DNA of 64,000 bases from Alpinimonas psychrophila (GCF_014137865.1 NZ_JACGWU010000001.1:124001-188000); one strand, 5' to 3'; counted from the first letter of the stretch, positions 44,970-52,917 are shown. Numbers and translations: made by a program. The notes: a model not told the origin generated them from the letters alone.

Positions 44970-45605
44970 ATGCCTCACGGTTTGCATGTACCGGCAGTTC
45001 ATCTGCCTGCACTGCATCTGCCAGTGGTGTCTCCTCGAGCTCGCCGCATCTTCTTCGCTATTCGTGTTCTGATCACAAGTTTGGTCGGTCTCGGAGTGTT
45101 ACTTTCCGTGGCAATCTTTGCTCTCTCCGCGACGGGGACGGCACGATTAGTACCCGTCTTGTCAAACTCCATGGCCCCTAATATGCCTGTGGGGTCAATG
45201 GCACTGACGGTACCGGTTTCTAAAAGTAGCATTCAGGTCGGCGACGTTATTGTGTTTTCGAATCCTACGCAGCCGTCGACACGTGTCATCCACCGCATCA
45301 CGCATGTCTACGGTCCCAATGAAGCCGATCAGTTCTCCAACTGGAACCCCGACGTGCTTTTTGCTACCACCCAGGGTGACAATAACCCTCAAGCCGATCC
45401 GTGGATCGTCACGATTGCCGATGCGACGGTCTGGCGCCTCCAAACATCGGTGCCTTTTCTCGGGTACCCAGCGATTTGGCTGGCGCAACCCCTTGCTCCC
45501 ATCTGGCTTCTGGCAACTGGCGTACTCGTGGTCGCCTTGTGGATCCTCCGCTCTGTCTGGCACCGTCCCCGGGCGCATGAAAGCGTTGCACAGGAGGCAT
45601 CATGA
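44970..45605 (+). CDS. sipW: Signal peptidase I, SipW/ER type
   Basis: 211 residues. An N-terminal membrane helix (about 28-55) is followed by the catalytic box LSNSMAPNMPVGS, with nucleophile Ser67. The general base is His108 in VIHRITHV rather than the Lys of bacterial LepB, which is the mark of SipW and eukaryotic/archaeal signal peptidases. The box QGDNN (about 135-139) supplies the conserved Asp. A second membrane helix near 170-190 (PIWLLATGVLVVALWIL) anchors the C-terminus. It lies between two genes for TasA-like proteins, its likely substrates. AAGGAG precedes the ATG; the stop overlaps the next start (ATGA). Confidence 0.93.
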   Translation: MPHGLHVPAVHLPALHLPVVSPRARRIFFAIRVLITSLVGLGVLLSVAIFALSATGTARLVPVLSNSMAPNMPVGSMALTVPVSKSSIQVGDVIVFSNPTQPSTRVIHRITHVYGPNEADQFSNWNPDVLFATTQGDNNPQADPWIVTIADATVWRLQTSVPFLGYPAIWLAQPLAPIWLLATGVLVVALWILRSVWHRPRAHESVAQEAS

Positions 45606-46189
45606 ATCACCTTCGACTTCGGGTCTTAGTCCCTGTAATCCTTGGAATTGTCTTTTTGGGTACGTCCGTGGCCCTGGCGTCGTCCGGTGTATTTGGAACC
45701 TTCAGTGATTCGAGTGTGAGCAGTGTCAGCGTCGGTGCGGGAACAGTGAAGCTCTCTTGGAACGAAACTGCAACGGCGCAGTTGGACACGACCGTCGGTC
45801 CTCTCAAGCCCGCTGATTCTGTCCAGTTTGTGTCCGATCTCTCAAACTTCGGTGCCCTGAATCTCTCCACCATTCAGATTGCTGTGGCGGGCACGAATAC
45901 GGGCTCCATTTCAGATGGCCTTCAACTCGCCATCGATTCGTGCACGGTTCCGTGGGTTGGCAACACGCCAAACTTTACCTGCGGGGCAGTGGCGAAAATA
46001 GTGAGTGTTGACCGCCCGGTCACAGGACTCATCAACCTTCCGGGTTCAGACGCTCTGACGCCCGGTGGCGTCGATCACCTACGTTTTACCTACCGACTGG
46101 CCGACTCGGCTCCGGCATCAATGGCGAACACCACGGGACACGTCACCATCATCGCTACGGCTATTCAACGAGCGGGTCAAACGAAGTAA
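45602..46189 (+). CDS. Second TasA/CalY-like SipW-dependent secreted protein
   Basis: 195 residues with a signal sequence of the same type (VLVPVILGIVFLGTSVALASSGVFGTFSDSS, about 9-40). The mature domain is a beta-rich, Thr/Ser/Asp-rich module with two Cys (about 118 and 131). Its end, TGHVTIIATAIQRAGQTK, repeats the (A/V)xQRAGxT pattern at the end of the 44.2-kb protein, which supports common ancestry although the middles differ in length. It could be a minor fibre subunit or anchor (compare TapA/TasA pairs), by inference. The ATG overlaps the sipW stop and has AGGAGG upstream. Confidence 0.82.
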   Translation: MNHLRLRVLVPVILGIVFLGTSVALASSGVFGTFSDSSVSSVSVGAGTVKLSWNETATAQLDTTVGPLKPADSVQFVSDLSNFGALNLSTIQIAVAGTNTGSISDGLQLAIDSCTVPWVGNTPNFTCGAVAKIVSVDRPVTGLINLPGSDALTPGGVDHLRFTYRLADSAPASMANTTGHVTIIATAIQRAGQTK

Positions 46190-46205
46190 CTAAAATTAAA
46201 CAACA

Positions 46206-47099
46206 ATGCCTCCCGTTTTAGTTTTTCTTGCCACGTGGCATTTCGACGCCGTCGCCGTCGCGGCGATCGTCGTTTATGCCATGCTCTACCTCCTCGGAGT
46301 CCGGTCGCTGCGCCGCCGTGGGCACGCTTGGCCGCGGCGTCTCACCGCGTATTTCTTTGTTCTCGGGCTGGGCTCGTTCGCGTGGGTGTCTTTCGGTTTT
46401 CTGGGAACGTACAGCACCGAGCTGCGCTGGGCCTTTACCACCCGCGTGGTTCTGCTGTTGTTCGTGGTTCCGGCCGGGCTCTCGCTCGGCAAACCCATCG
46501 CCCTCGCGCTGATAGTCCTCCGGGGCAAGCCCCGCCGCGTCCTGCGCACCATTCTGAGATCCTGGCCACTGCGGCTCATCTCCAACGCCGTTTTTGCGAC
46601 CTTCTTTGCCCTCGCCTTGTTTATGGTTTTTGTGACGCCCTTCGCGGGCGTACTGCGGCAAAGTGATATTTCGCAAGCAATCTTTACGATTGTCGTGCCG
46701 CTGATGGGTCTGCTCATCATCTTGCCGGCGTCGGTGCGCAACGTTCGTGTGACGACGTTTCTTATCACGGCTCAGTTTTTGCTGGTGTTTGCCGAGCTAA
46801 TGATGGATGCGATCCCGGGCATCGTCATTCGAATTCAAGAGACGGTTACCGATCATGTAGGTACCGTAGCCGGAGTCCTGCCGTTGTGGTTTCCGAACCC
46901 GCTGCGCGATCAGCAGCTATCAGGCGACCTGCTGTGGGCTATCGCCGAAGTGGTCGATATTCCGGTGTTGGCACTGCTGTTCATCGTGTGGCGTCGCTCC
47001 GATAAACGTGACGCCAAGGATGTCGACAAGTTGAGTGACGAACAGATGGATGAGCTCGTGAAAGAGCATCTTCGTGGTCCCTATTCGGCAGGCCGCTAG
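46206..47099 (+). CDS. ctaG: Cytochrome c oxidase assembly factor CtaG (caa3-type)
   Basis: 297 residues with about seven membrane helices and a charged C-terminal tail (DKLSDEQMDELVKEHLRG). The conserved beginning TWHFDAVAVAAIVVYAMLYLLG, the ELRWAFTTRVVLLLFVVPAGLSLGKP loop and LMMDAIPGIVIRI fit the Caa3_CtaG family, which helps copper insertion into aa3/caa3 oxidases. It follows the TasA-like gene by 16 bases with no clear ribosome site. TAAAAT (46191-46196) may be its own -10. Oxidase subunits are not in the window. Confidence 0.88.
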   Translation: MPPVLVFLATWHFDAVAVAAIVVYAMLYLLGVRSLRRRGHAWPRRLTAYFFVLGLGSFAWVSFGFLGTYSTELRWAFTTRVVLLLFVVPAGLSLGKPIALALIVLRGKPRRVLRTILRSWPLRLISNAVFATFFALALFMVFVTPFAGVLRQSDISQAIFTIVVPLMGLLIILPASVRNVRVTTFLITAQFLLVFAELMMDAIPGIVIRIQETVTDHVGTVAGVLPLWFPNPLRDQQLSGDLLWAIAEVVDIPVLALLFIVWRRSDKRDAKDVDKLSDEQMDELVKEHLRGPYSAGR

Positions 47100-47116
47100 G
47101 GATTTTCGACTCAGCA

Positions 47117-47145
47117 GCCGGCGCGGGCGTGCGGCGGAATTTTTT
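47117..47145 (+). terminator. Weak intrinsic terminator candidate after ctaG
   Basis: GCCG and CGC on the left pair with GCG and CGGC on the right, with small internal mismatches, and the hairpin is followed by GGAATTTTTT. The stem is imperfect, so the call is tentative. Confidence 0.35.
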
Positions 47146-47205
47146 CACCGCTCAGGCTCAGGAGTTGCGCCGGTTTCTCGGAGCAGACATTCAGCCTTTG
47201 CGGCC

Positions 47206-47211
47206 TACGAT
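47206..47211 (+). promoter_or_regulatory. -10 box of a probable leaderless lemA promoter
   Basis: TACGAT lies exactly six bases before the lemA ATG. There is no Shine-Dalgarno between. Confidence 0.4.
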
Positions 47212-47217
47212 TGAAAC

Positions 47218-47784
47218 ATGGACTTTCTGATTCCGCTCCTCATTGTTATTGCAATCGTTGTCATTATTGGCATTGTTTTGTGGGCGACATACAACGCCCT
47301 CGTGACGCTGAACGTTCGCGTTGACGAAGCGTGGAGTGACATCACCGTTCAACTCAAGCGCCGTGCCGATTTGTTGCCCAACCTGATTGAGGCCGTCAAA
47401 GGGTATGCGGCTCATGAGAAAGGTGTCTTTGAGGCCGTAACCAAGGCTCGGGCCGAGACTCTTTCGGTCAGCGGTCCCGCGGATGCCGCGGTTGCTGAGG
47501 GGCACATGCAGGCAGCCCTGAAGAGTCTCTTTGCCGTTGCTGAGGCCTACCCTGAGCTTCACGCGAGCCAGAACTTCTTGCACCTGCAAGGTGAGCTTGT
47601 CGATACGGAAGACAAGATTCAGGCTGCCCGTCGTTTCTACAACGGTGGTGTGCGCGAGCTCAACACGAAGATTCAAATCTTCCCCAACAACATGTTTGCC
47701 AAGCAACTGGGTTTCCATAACCGTGACTTTTTTGACGTCGCGGATGCCGCGGCCATCGCCGAGCCCCCTCGCGTTCAGTTCTAA
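47218..47784 (+). CDS. lemA: LemA family protein
   Basis: 188 residues. One N-terminal membrane helix (IPLLIVIAIVVIIGIVLWATYNALV, about 5-27) is followed by the LemA helical bundle with NVRVDEAWSDITVQLKRRADLLPNLIEAVKGYAAHEK, then YPELHASQNFLHLQGELVDTEDKIQAARRFYNGGVRELNTKIQ-type sequence near 110-150. The molecular function is not established. Bacterial lemA and htpX are often neighbours, as here, suggesting a shared role in membrane quality control (inference). Confidence 0.92.
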   Translation: MDFLIPLLIVIAIVVIIGIVLWATYNALVTLNVRVDEAWSDITVQLKRRADLLPNLIEAVKGYAAHEKGVFEAVTKARAETLSVSGPADAAVAEGHMQAALKSLFAVAEAYPELHASQNFLHLQGELVDTEDKIQAARRFYNGGVRELNTKIQIFPNNMFAKQLGFHNRDFFDVADAAAIAEPPRVQF

Positions 47785-47843
47785 TCACCACTGAAGCCGC
47801 AGATCTCAACCCCCACTCTTCACTCTGACAAGCAGGGTTAGTC

Positions 47844-48725
47844 ATGTATTCCGCTATTGCGCGCAACAAACGCAACACGATCTTCATCATGGCCATTTTT
47901 ATGGTCCTCATCGGCGGTCTGGGGTGGGTTGCCGGGGCTTGGTATAAAGATCCCAATATCATTTTTTGGACCGTTGGTGCCGCCATCGCCTACGTCATTT
48001 TTCAGTACTTCCTTTCTGGCTCCGAGGCGGTAGCCCTCAGCGGCGCCATCCAGATTGACAAGTCCGATAACCCGCGGTTTTATCGCATTGTCGAAAACCT
48101 CGCCATCACTACGGGCATGCCGATGCCCAAGGTGTACATCATCAACGACCCGGCCCCGAACGCTTTTGCCGCGGGGCGCGACCCCAAGCACGCTGTTGTG
48201 GCCGCTACTTCTGGTCTGCTCGACATCATGGAAGATGACGAGCTCGAGGGGGTCATGGCGCACGAGATGGGGCACGTTCAGAACTATGACATCCGCGTTT
48301 CGGTCATTGTGTTCGGTCTCGTCGTAGCCGTTGGTTTCATCGCGGATATTTTGTTACGGATGTCGTTTTTCGCCCGCGGTAGCCGTGACAACGGTGGCGG
48401 GAATCCCGTGGTCCTCATCTTCGGCCTCGTCGCGATGATCGTGGCCCCTCTGGTGGCGACGATGGTGCAACTCGCGGTCTCCCGCCAGCGCGAATATTTG
48501 GCTGATGCCACGGGGGCTCTCACGACACGGCATCCCGAGGCTTTGGCCCGAGCGCTCGCCAAGTTGGGGCAATACGGTCGTCCGCTTCAGAAAAAACCCA
48601 CCAGCATGGCGCACATGTGGATCTCCGAACCCGACAAACCCGGCGTGGTCGCTCGCCTGTTCGCCAGCCATCCGCCACTGCAAAGCAGAATCGACCGCTT
48701 GCGTGCCATCGGGGGCAGCTTCTAA
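47844..48725 (+). CDS. htpX: M48 family membrane zinc metalloprotease HtpX
   Basis: 293 residues. It degrades damaged membrane proteins. Two N-terminal helices (about 10-55) precede the catalytic domain with VMAHEMGHVQNYD (HExxH zinc ligands, about 138-142). Two further helices lie around 150-210, and the third zinc ligand is in SRQREYLADATGA. The C-terminus has the family SHPPLQSRIDRLRAIG. It is 59 bases after lemA and probably co-transcribed. Confidence 0.93.
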   Translation: MYSAIARNKRNTIFIMAIFMVLIGGLGWVAGAWYKDPNIIFWTVGAAIAYVIFQYFLSGSEAVALSGAIQIDKSDNPRFYRIVENLAITTGMPMPKVYIINDPAPNAFAAGRDPKHAVVAATSGLLDIMEDDELEGVMAHEMGHVQNYDIRVSVIVFGLVVAVGFIADILLRMSFFARGSRDNGGGNPVVLIFGLVAMIVAPLVATMVQLAVSRQREYLADATGALTTRHPEALARALAKLGQYGRPLQKKPTSMAHMWISEPDKPGVVARLFASHPPLQSRIDRLRAIGGSF

Positions 48726-48730
48726 AGTCG

Positions 48731-48736
48731 TAGAAT
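48731..48736 (+). promoter_or_regulatory. -10 box before the threonine dehydratase gene
   Basis: TAGAAT ends seven bases before the ATG at 48744. The intervening GGGGGT is too close for a usual ribosome site, so a leaderless transcript is likely. Confidence 0.38.
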
Positions 48737-48743
48737 CGGGGGT

Positions 48744-49988
48744 ATGCCGCTCACCACGTTTGCCGGACCAAGCCTTGCCGAGTTCGAGGCCGCACGACTT
48801 GTTGTTACTGAGGTAACGCAACCCACTCCCATGGAAACCTCACGGTTTCTGGGCAGTATTTTGGGCTCACCGGTGTTCTTAAAATGTGAAAATCTGCAGC
48901 GCACCGGCAGCTATAAACTCCGTGGCGCCTACAACCGTTTGTCCAAGCTCACAGCCGAAGAGCGTTCCCATGGCGTCGTGGCGGCGTCGGCGGGCAATCA
49001 CGCTCAGGGCGTGGCTCTCGCCGCCCGAGAACTTGGAATCAAGGCAACCATCTACATGCCGTTGGGCGTAGCCCTTCCCAAGTTGGAGGCCACGCGCGAT
49101 TACGGCGCCGAGGTCGTGCTCGAGGGTCACATCTTCAATGAGTCTCTGGCGGCCGCTATCGAGATGGCGGAGCGGACCGGGGCTATGTTTATTCCCCCCT
49201 TCGATCACGCGGATATTATTGCCGGCCAAGGAACGTTGGGCCTCGAAATCTTGGACGAGATTCCTGATGTCGACACCATCATCGTTGCCATCGGAGGCGG
49301 CGGGCTCATTTCGGGTGTCGCCAGCGCCGTCAAGCAGAAAGCTGCGCTACTCGGCCGCACCGTGCGCATCATTGGGGTTCAGGCCGAAAACGCCGCCGCC
49401 TATCCTCCCTCCTTGGCCGCTGGGCACGCCGTGACGATTGACGTGCATCCGACCATTGCCGACGGAATCGCGGTCGCGAAACCGGGCCTCCAAAACTTTG
49501 ACATCATCAAAGATGCCGTGGACGAGGTGGTGACCGTGAGTGAGGACGACACCGCTCGTGCGATGCTCATGCTCATGGAACGCGCCAAAATGGTCGTCGA
49601 ACCGGCCGGAGCCGTTAGTGTCGCCGCAATCCTGGCAGGCAAAGTCACCGACGCCGGTAAAACGGTCGCCATTCTCTCCGGTGGCAACATTGATCCCTTG
49701 GTCTTGCAGCGCATCGTGGCACACGGACTGGCCGCCTCTGAGCGGTACTTGAAGCTGCGCATAATGCTTCCCGATCGCCCCGGGCAACTTGCCCGCACGG
49801 CGCAGATCGTGTCCGACGCCAACGCGAACGTGGTCGAGGTGTTGCACACGCGTCACGGGCGCGGTTTGCAGATTGGCGAGGCCGAACTTGAGTTGCACAT
49901 CGAAACGCGTGGCAAAGAACACCGCCAACTCGTCGTAAAGCGCCTGCGCGACGAGGGTTTCAAGGTTCGCATCAGCGACGACATTTAG
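48744..49988 (+). CDS. ilvA: Threonine ammonia-lyase with C-terminal ACT domain
   Basis: 414 residues, PLP fold type II. It deaminates threonine to 2-oxobutanoate for isoleucine synthesis. The PLP lysine is in CENLQRTGSYKLRGAYNRL (about 56), the PLP phosphate loop is VAIGGGGLISGVA and ASAGNHAQGVALAA binds the substrate carboxylate. The C-terminal 75 residues (KLRIMLPDRPGQLARTAQIVSDANANVVEVLHTRHG) are one ACT domain, the short regulatory form rather than the double ACT-like domain of E. coli IlvA. The TAG stop is in the frame of the following amidohydrolase gene, nine bases ahead of that gene's proposed start codon. Confidence 0.93.
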   Translation: MPLTTFAGPSLAEFEAARLVVTEVTQPTPMETSRFLGSILGSPVFLKCENLQRTGSYKLRGAYNRLSKLTAEERSHGVVAASAGNHAQGVALAARELGIKATIYMPLGVALPKLEATRDYGAEVVLEGHIFNESLAAAIEMAERTGAMFIPPFDHADIIAGQGTLGLEILDEIPDVDTIIVAIGGGGLISGVASAVKQKAALLGRTVRIIGVQAENAAAYPPSLAAGHAVTIDVHPTIADGIAVAKPGLQNFDIIKDAVDEVVTVSEDDTARAMLMLMERAKMVVEPAGAVSVAAILAGKVTDAGKTVAILSGGNIDPLVLQRIVAHGLAASERYLKLRIMLPDRPGQLARTAQIVSDANANVVEVLHTRHGRGLQIGEAELELHIETRGKEHRQLVVKRLRDEGFKVRISDDI

Positions 49989-49997
49989 GGGATCATC

Positions 49998-50933
49998 ATC
50001 TGCACGCGCATTTTTTGGAACAACAACGGAATCGCCAATGTCACAAGTCGCTGCATGGACTGGGGCGTGTCCGACGAGCCCGAGTTGTGGTTTCTGCCGC
50101 GGGGCCTCAAGCGCGCGGCGGTGGGGGATCCCCAGCCGTTGACCTGGGAATCAAAGTATTCGAGCGTGAGCACAAGCATGTGGGGGGTCGGTGCCGCCGA
50201 TGGCATCAATGAGCACGGCCTCGCCGCACATCTCCTGTATCTCGACAACGTCACGTGGCCGGCAGTTGACGATCGCCCGGGGCTCACGCACGCGCTGTGG
50301 GCTCAGTACGTTCTCGATAACTACACGACGGTTGCGGAGGTGTTGGCGGACCTCGCCTCGTATCGACTCTTCTCTCCCGACATTCGCGGTCAACAAATTG
50401 GTGTGCATCTTGCCATCGAGGATGCCTCGGGCGACTCGGCCATTATCGAACCGCACAATGGGGAACTGATTGTCCACCACGGCCGTGAATACCGTGTGAT
50501 GGCGAATTCGCCGCTTCTCGATGAGCAGCTCGAGAACCTCGCACGTTACGCACCGTTCGGCGGCGAGCTACCGCCTCCCGGCGATATCAAGAGCATGGAC
50601 CGCTTCGTTCGGGCTAGCTACTTCTTGAACTACCTGCCGAAGCCCGAGACCACGGATCAGGCTCTCGCGGGAGTGTTTCAGCTCATCCAGAATGTCGCCG
50701 TGCCCTTCGGCGCTCCGGATGAGCAATGGGGCGTCTACCCGACGTGGTGGTATTCGGTGTGTGAACTCGACGAGCCAACCTACTATTTTCAGTCTCGGCT
50801 CAGCGCCACCCCCGTGTGGATTCGGCTCAGCGATATTGCCGATGGAACCCAGGTCCTCAGTATTGACCCGAGCAACCCTCGCCTTTTTGGGGATGTCTCA
50901 GGGCTGCTCACGCCGGCAGAACTGACCTTTTAG
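49998..50933 (+). CDS. Ntn-type linear amide C-N hydrolase (penicillin V acylase/choloylglycine hydrolase family), probable ATC start
   Basis: 311 residues. The family nucleophile is the N-terminal Cys exposed after Met removal; here CTRIFWNNNGIANVTSRCMDW begins at 50001, with the R-x-MDW block that contacts substrate. SMWGVGAADGINEHGLAAHLLYL, MANSPLLDEQ and GVYPTWWYSVCELDEPTYYF complete the fold. In-frame codons between the ilvA TAG (49986-49988) and the Cys are only GGG, ATC, ATC, ATC. The start must therefore be one of these, most simply the ATC at 49998, with AGGGG as ribosome site. The first ATG (50055) would delete the nucleophile. Substrates of the family are bile salts, penicillin V or acyl-homoserine lactones; here unknown. 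Confidence 0.85.
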   Translation: MCTRIFWNNNGIANVTSRCMDWGVSDEPELWFLPRGLKRAAVGDPQPLTWESKYSSVSTSMWGVGAADGINEHGLAAHLLYLDNVTWPAVDDRPGLTHALWAQYVLDNYTTVAEVLADLASYRLFSPDIRGQQIGVHLAIEDASGDSAIIEPHNGELIVHHGREYRVMANSPLLDEQLENLARYAPFGGELPPPGDIKSMDRFVRASYFLNYLPKPETTDQALAGVFQLIQNVAVPFGAPDEQWGVYPTWWYSVCELDEPTYYFQSRLSATPVWIRLSDIADGTQVLSIDPSNPRLFGDVSGLLTPAELTF

Positions 50934-51418
50934 CCAGTAAAGGTGGCGACGTTCGTGATCTCGACGTGGATTTCACGGCCGTTGGGAGCTTCAAACGTGA
51001 CGGACTGCCCAATTTTGAGGCCAAGAATCGCGGCGCCCATGGGGCTGGCTTCGCTGTAGACCGTAAAGTCGGTGCCAGCCGCAATTTCGCGATTTCCTAA
51101 TAGGAAGACTGACTCGTCGCCGGCAACCATCGCGGTAATAACCGTTCCTGGCTCGACGACACCGCTGCTTACCGGAGCCTCGCCCACGGTGGAATCTTTG
51201 AGCAGGGACTTGAGGGCGTGAATGCGCGCCTCAATCTTGCCTTGCTCGTCTTTGGCTGCGTGGTAGCCACTGTTTTCCTTGAGGTCGCCCTCTTCACGAG
51301 CGGACTGAATGCGCAGTGCAATCTCTTCACGGCCTGTGGTCGATAACGTTTCGAGCTCAGCTTCGAGACGGTCGTAAGCCGCTTGGTTGATGAATTTTGC
51401 GATGGGCGCTTCAGCCAT
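50930..51418 (-). CDS. greA: Transcription elongation factor GreA
   Basis: 162 residues. GreA stimulates cleavage of backtracked transcripts by RNA polymerase. The N-terminal coiled coil carries NQAAYDRLEAELETLSTTGREEIALRIQSAREEGDLKENSGYHAAKDEQ with the tip acids (EEGDLKEN, about 40-47). The C-terminal FKBP-like domain has SEASPMGAAILGLKIGQSV. It converges on the amidohydrolase, with the two stop codons overlapping by four bases. Confidence 0.96.
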   Translation of the reverse strand: MAEAPIAKFINQAAYDRLEAELETLSTTGREEIALRIQSAREEGDLKENSGYHAAKDEQGKIEARIHALKSLLKDSTVGEAPVSSGVVEPGTVITAMVAGDESVFLLGNREIAAGTDFTVYSEASPMGAAILGLKIGQSVTFEAPNGREIHVEITNVATFTG

Positions 51419-51448
51419 GATGATCCTTATCCAACGAGTTGTAACAGC

Positions 51449-51850
51449 CTAGGTGAGCCAACAGGAGTACACCAAACCTGTGGTGGCGAACTCCGATGTG
51501 GTGACGGTCTCGGTTATTTGACGGATGCGTTCCGTCGACGCCGGATAGACAAAAATCTTCCAGCCCACGACCGCAAAGTCGGGATTAAGAGCCTGGATGG
51601 CGCAGGCCGCCTCGCGACCCTCGGTGACGGTGAGATCAAAACTCACACTGACCTGAGCATCGCTGATGAGGGAGTGCCCGGTGTCCCGGAAGACGACGCT
51701 GGGCTTGAGCCCCAAGACATCGGTCCACAGTAACCACACAATAATTGCCCCCAACGTCAGCGCAGCAATTGACCCCAGAAGGATGCGCCGACGAAGCGGG
51801 TTCGCATTTTTGGGGGAGCGGCCGTAACGGTCATCGAGCTGCGTGCTCAC
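51449..51850 (-). CDS. DUF4307 membrane protein
   Basis: 133 residues from the GTG at 51850, which has GGGAGAACC just upstream; an ORF from 51913 is not favoured. A short cytoplasmic start (STQLDDRYGRSPKNANPLRRR) is followed by one membrane helix (ILLGSIAALTLGAIIVWLLW) and an extracytoplasmic domain of about 90 residues with two Cys. This is the DUF4307 pattern, which in actinobacteria is a small protein of unknown role near greA. It lies 30 bases upstream of greA on the same strand. Confidence 0.85.
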   Translation of the reverse strand: MSTQLDDRYGRSPKNANPLRRRILLGSIAALTLGAIIVWLLWTDVLGLKPSVVFRDTGHSLISDAQVSVSFDLTVTEGREAACAIQALNPDFAVVGWKIFVYPASTERIRQITETVTTSEFATTGLVYSCWLT

Positions 51851-51967
51851 ACGGTTCTCCCAGAGATATTCCTGCCCACCGACGGTACGCTTTACCTCTA
51901 AGGGTATGCGCAATTTGTGCTCCTTGTTTTTGTAAAAAGTCTTCAGATGGCACCACCGGAGGAACCT

Positions 51968-52186
51968 GTGTTTTTTGTCGCAGCTGAGCTTGACCCGAAC
52001 TTGGTGACGCCCGGCGTCGTAGGTTTCTTTGCAACGTTTTTCATAGCGGGCATGACGGTTCTGTTGGTTTTTGACCTGGTGCGCCGCATCCGTCGCTCAC
52101 GTTATCGTGAAGAAGTAGGAATCCTCCTCGACGCCGAGGTTGCGGCTGGTGAGGCGGCTGAGCAAGATCGCCAAGCCGCCAACTAG
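51968..52186 (+). CDS. Small single-helix membrane protein (72 aa)
   Basis: 72 residues from the GTG at 51968, chosen for GGAGGA at five-base spacing; longer frames start at 51917 and 51947. It has a short extracytoplasmic start, one membrane helix (VVGFFATFFIAGMTVLLVFDLV) and a basic then acidic cytoplasmic helix (RRIRRSRYREEVGILLDAEVAAGEAAEQ). I recognise the layout from actinobacterial genomes near greA but no function is known. It is divergent to the DUF4307 gene. Confidence 0.75.
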   Translation: MFFVAAELDPNLVTPGVVGFFATFFIAGMTVLLVFDLVRRIRRSRYREEVGILLDAEVAAGEAAEQDRQAAN

Positions 52187-52224
52187 TCGCGTTTGGGCTC
52201 ATGCTGGAGGGCTGTCAAAGCCCG

Positions 52225-52884
52225 TTAGGCGTTGTACATCGGCGCAAGCGCAATGATGAGCACCGCGCTCCAGTGGCATAAGAATGCCAAAACCGTCAGT
52301 GAGTGGAATATCTCGTGAAAGCCGAAGACTCCCGGAACGGGGTTTGGTTTCTTCATTCCGTATATGACGGCGCCCACGGTATAGAGCAGACCGCCAGTCA
52401 GAACCAGAATCATCATCGGAACGCTCGCGGTGAACAGAGGAACGATGTAGGCAAATGCGCCCCATCCCATCAGAACGTAGAGCGGAACGTAGAGCCAACG
52501 TGGGGCGCTAATCCAAAAAACGCGGAAGGCGATGCCGAGCACCGTTCCGGACCAGACCATTACCAGCAGGAGAGTGCCTTGCGCGGGAGGAAGGGCGAGC
52601 ACCGCGAGGGGCGTGTACGTGCCCGCGATCAGCAAGAAAATATTCGCGTGATCGATACGCTTCAGGATGATTTTGGTGCGTGGCTTCCAGGTGAAGCGGT
52701 GGTACAGCGCCGAATTGCCAAAAAGTAGCAGTGACGTCAACACAAAGACGGCAGAGCTCCACTTGGCGGCGGGGCCGTGGGCGAGAACCAAGAGCACTAT
52801 TCCTGCGACAATCGCAATGGGAAAGACGCCGGCATGAATCCAGCCGCGCCACACTGGTTTTGTTTCTTCGTCCCGTGCATTCAT
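52225..52884 (-). CDS. Hemolysin III/YqfA family membrane protein (PAQR superfamily)
   Basis: 219 residues with seven membrane helices. The family motifs are present: SALYHRFTWKP (about 58-68; Ser and His are zinc ligands in PAQR proteins), DHANIFLLIAGTYTPLAVLAL and the C-terminal HEIFHSLTVLAFLCHWSAVLIIAL. The His and Asp pattern suggests a zinc-dependent membrane hydrolase, but the bacterial role is not established. It starts seven bases after TATTCT. Confidence 0.9.
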   Translation of the reverse strand: MNARDEETKPVWRGWIHAGVFPIAIVAGIVLLVLAHGPAAKWSSAVFVLTSLLLFGNSALYHRFTWKPRTKIILKRIDHANIFLLIAGTYTPLAVLALPPAQGTLLLVMVWSGTVLGIAFRVFWISAPRWLYVPLYVLMGWGAFAYIVPLFTASVPMMILVLTGGLLYTVGAVIYGMKKPNPVPGVFGFHEIFHSLTVLAFLCHWSAVLIIALAPMYNA

Positions 52885-52891
52885 ACTCGCC

Positions 52892-52897
52892 AGAATA
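52892..52897 (-). promoter_or_regulatory. -10 box before the YqfA-like gene
   Basis: TATTCT on the minus strand ends seven bases before the ATG at 52884, again without a clear ribosome site. Confidence 0.35.
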
Positions 52898-52917
52898 CGA
52901 CCTTGAGCGAGCCCGCG

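Noticed and set aside
46100-46300. Attachment-site copy of the tRNA 3' end at the far side of the surface cassette
   Set aside because: No match to the T-arm/acceptor sequence of the tRNA was found around 46.2 kb, and no integrase gene is present.
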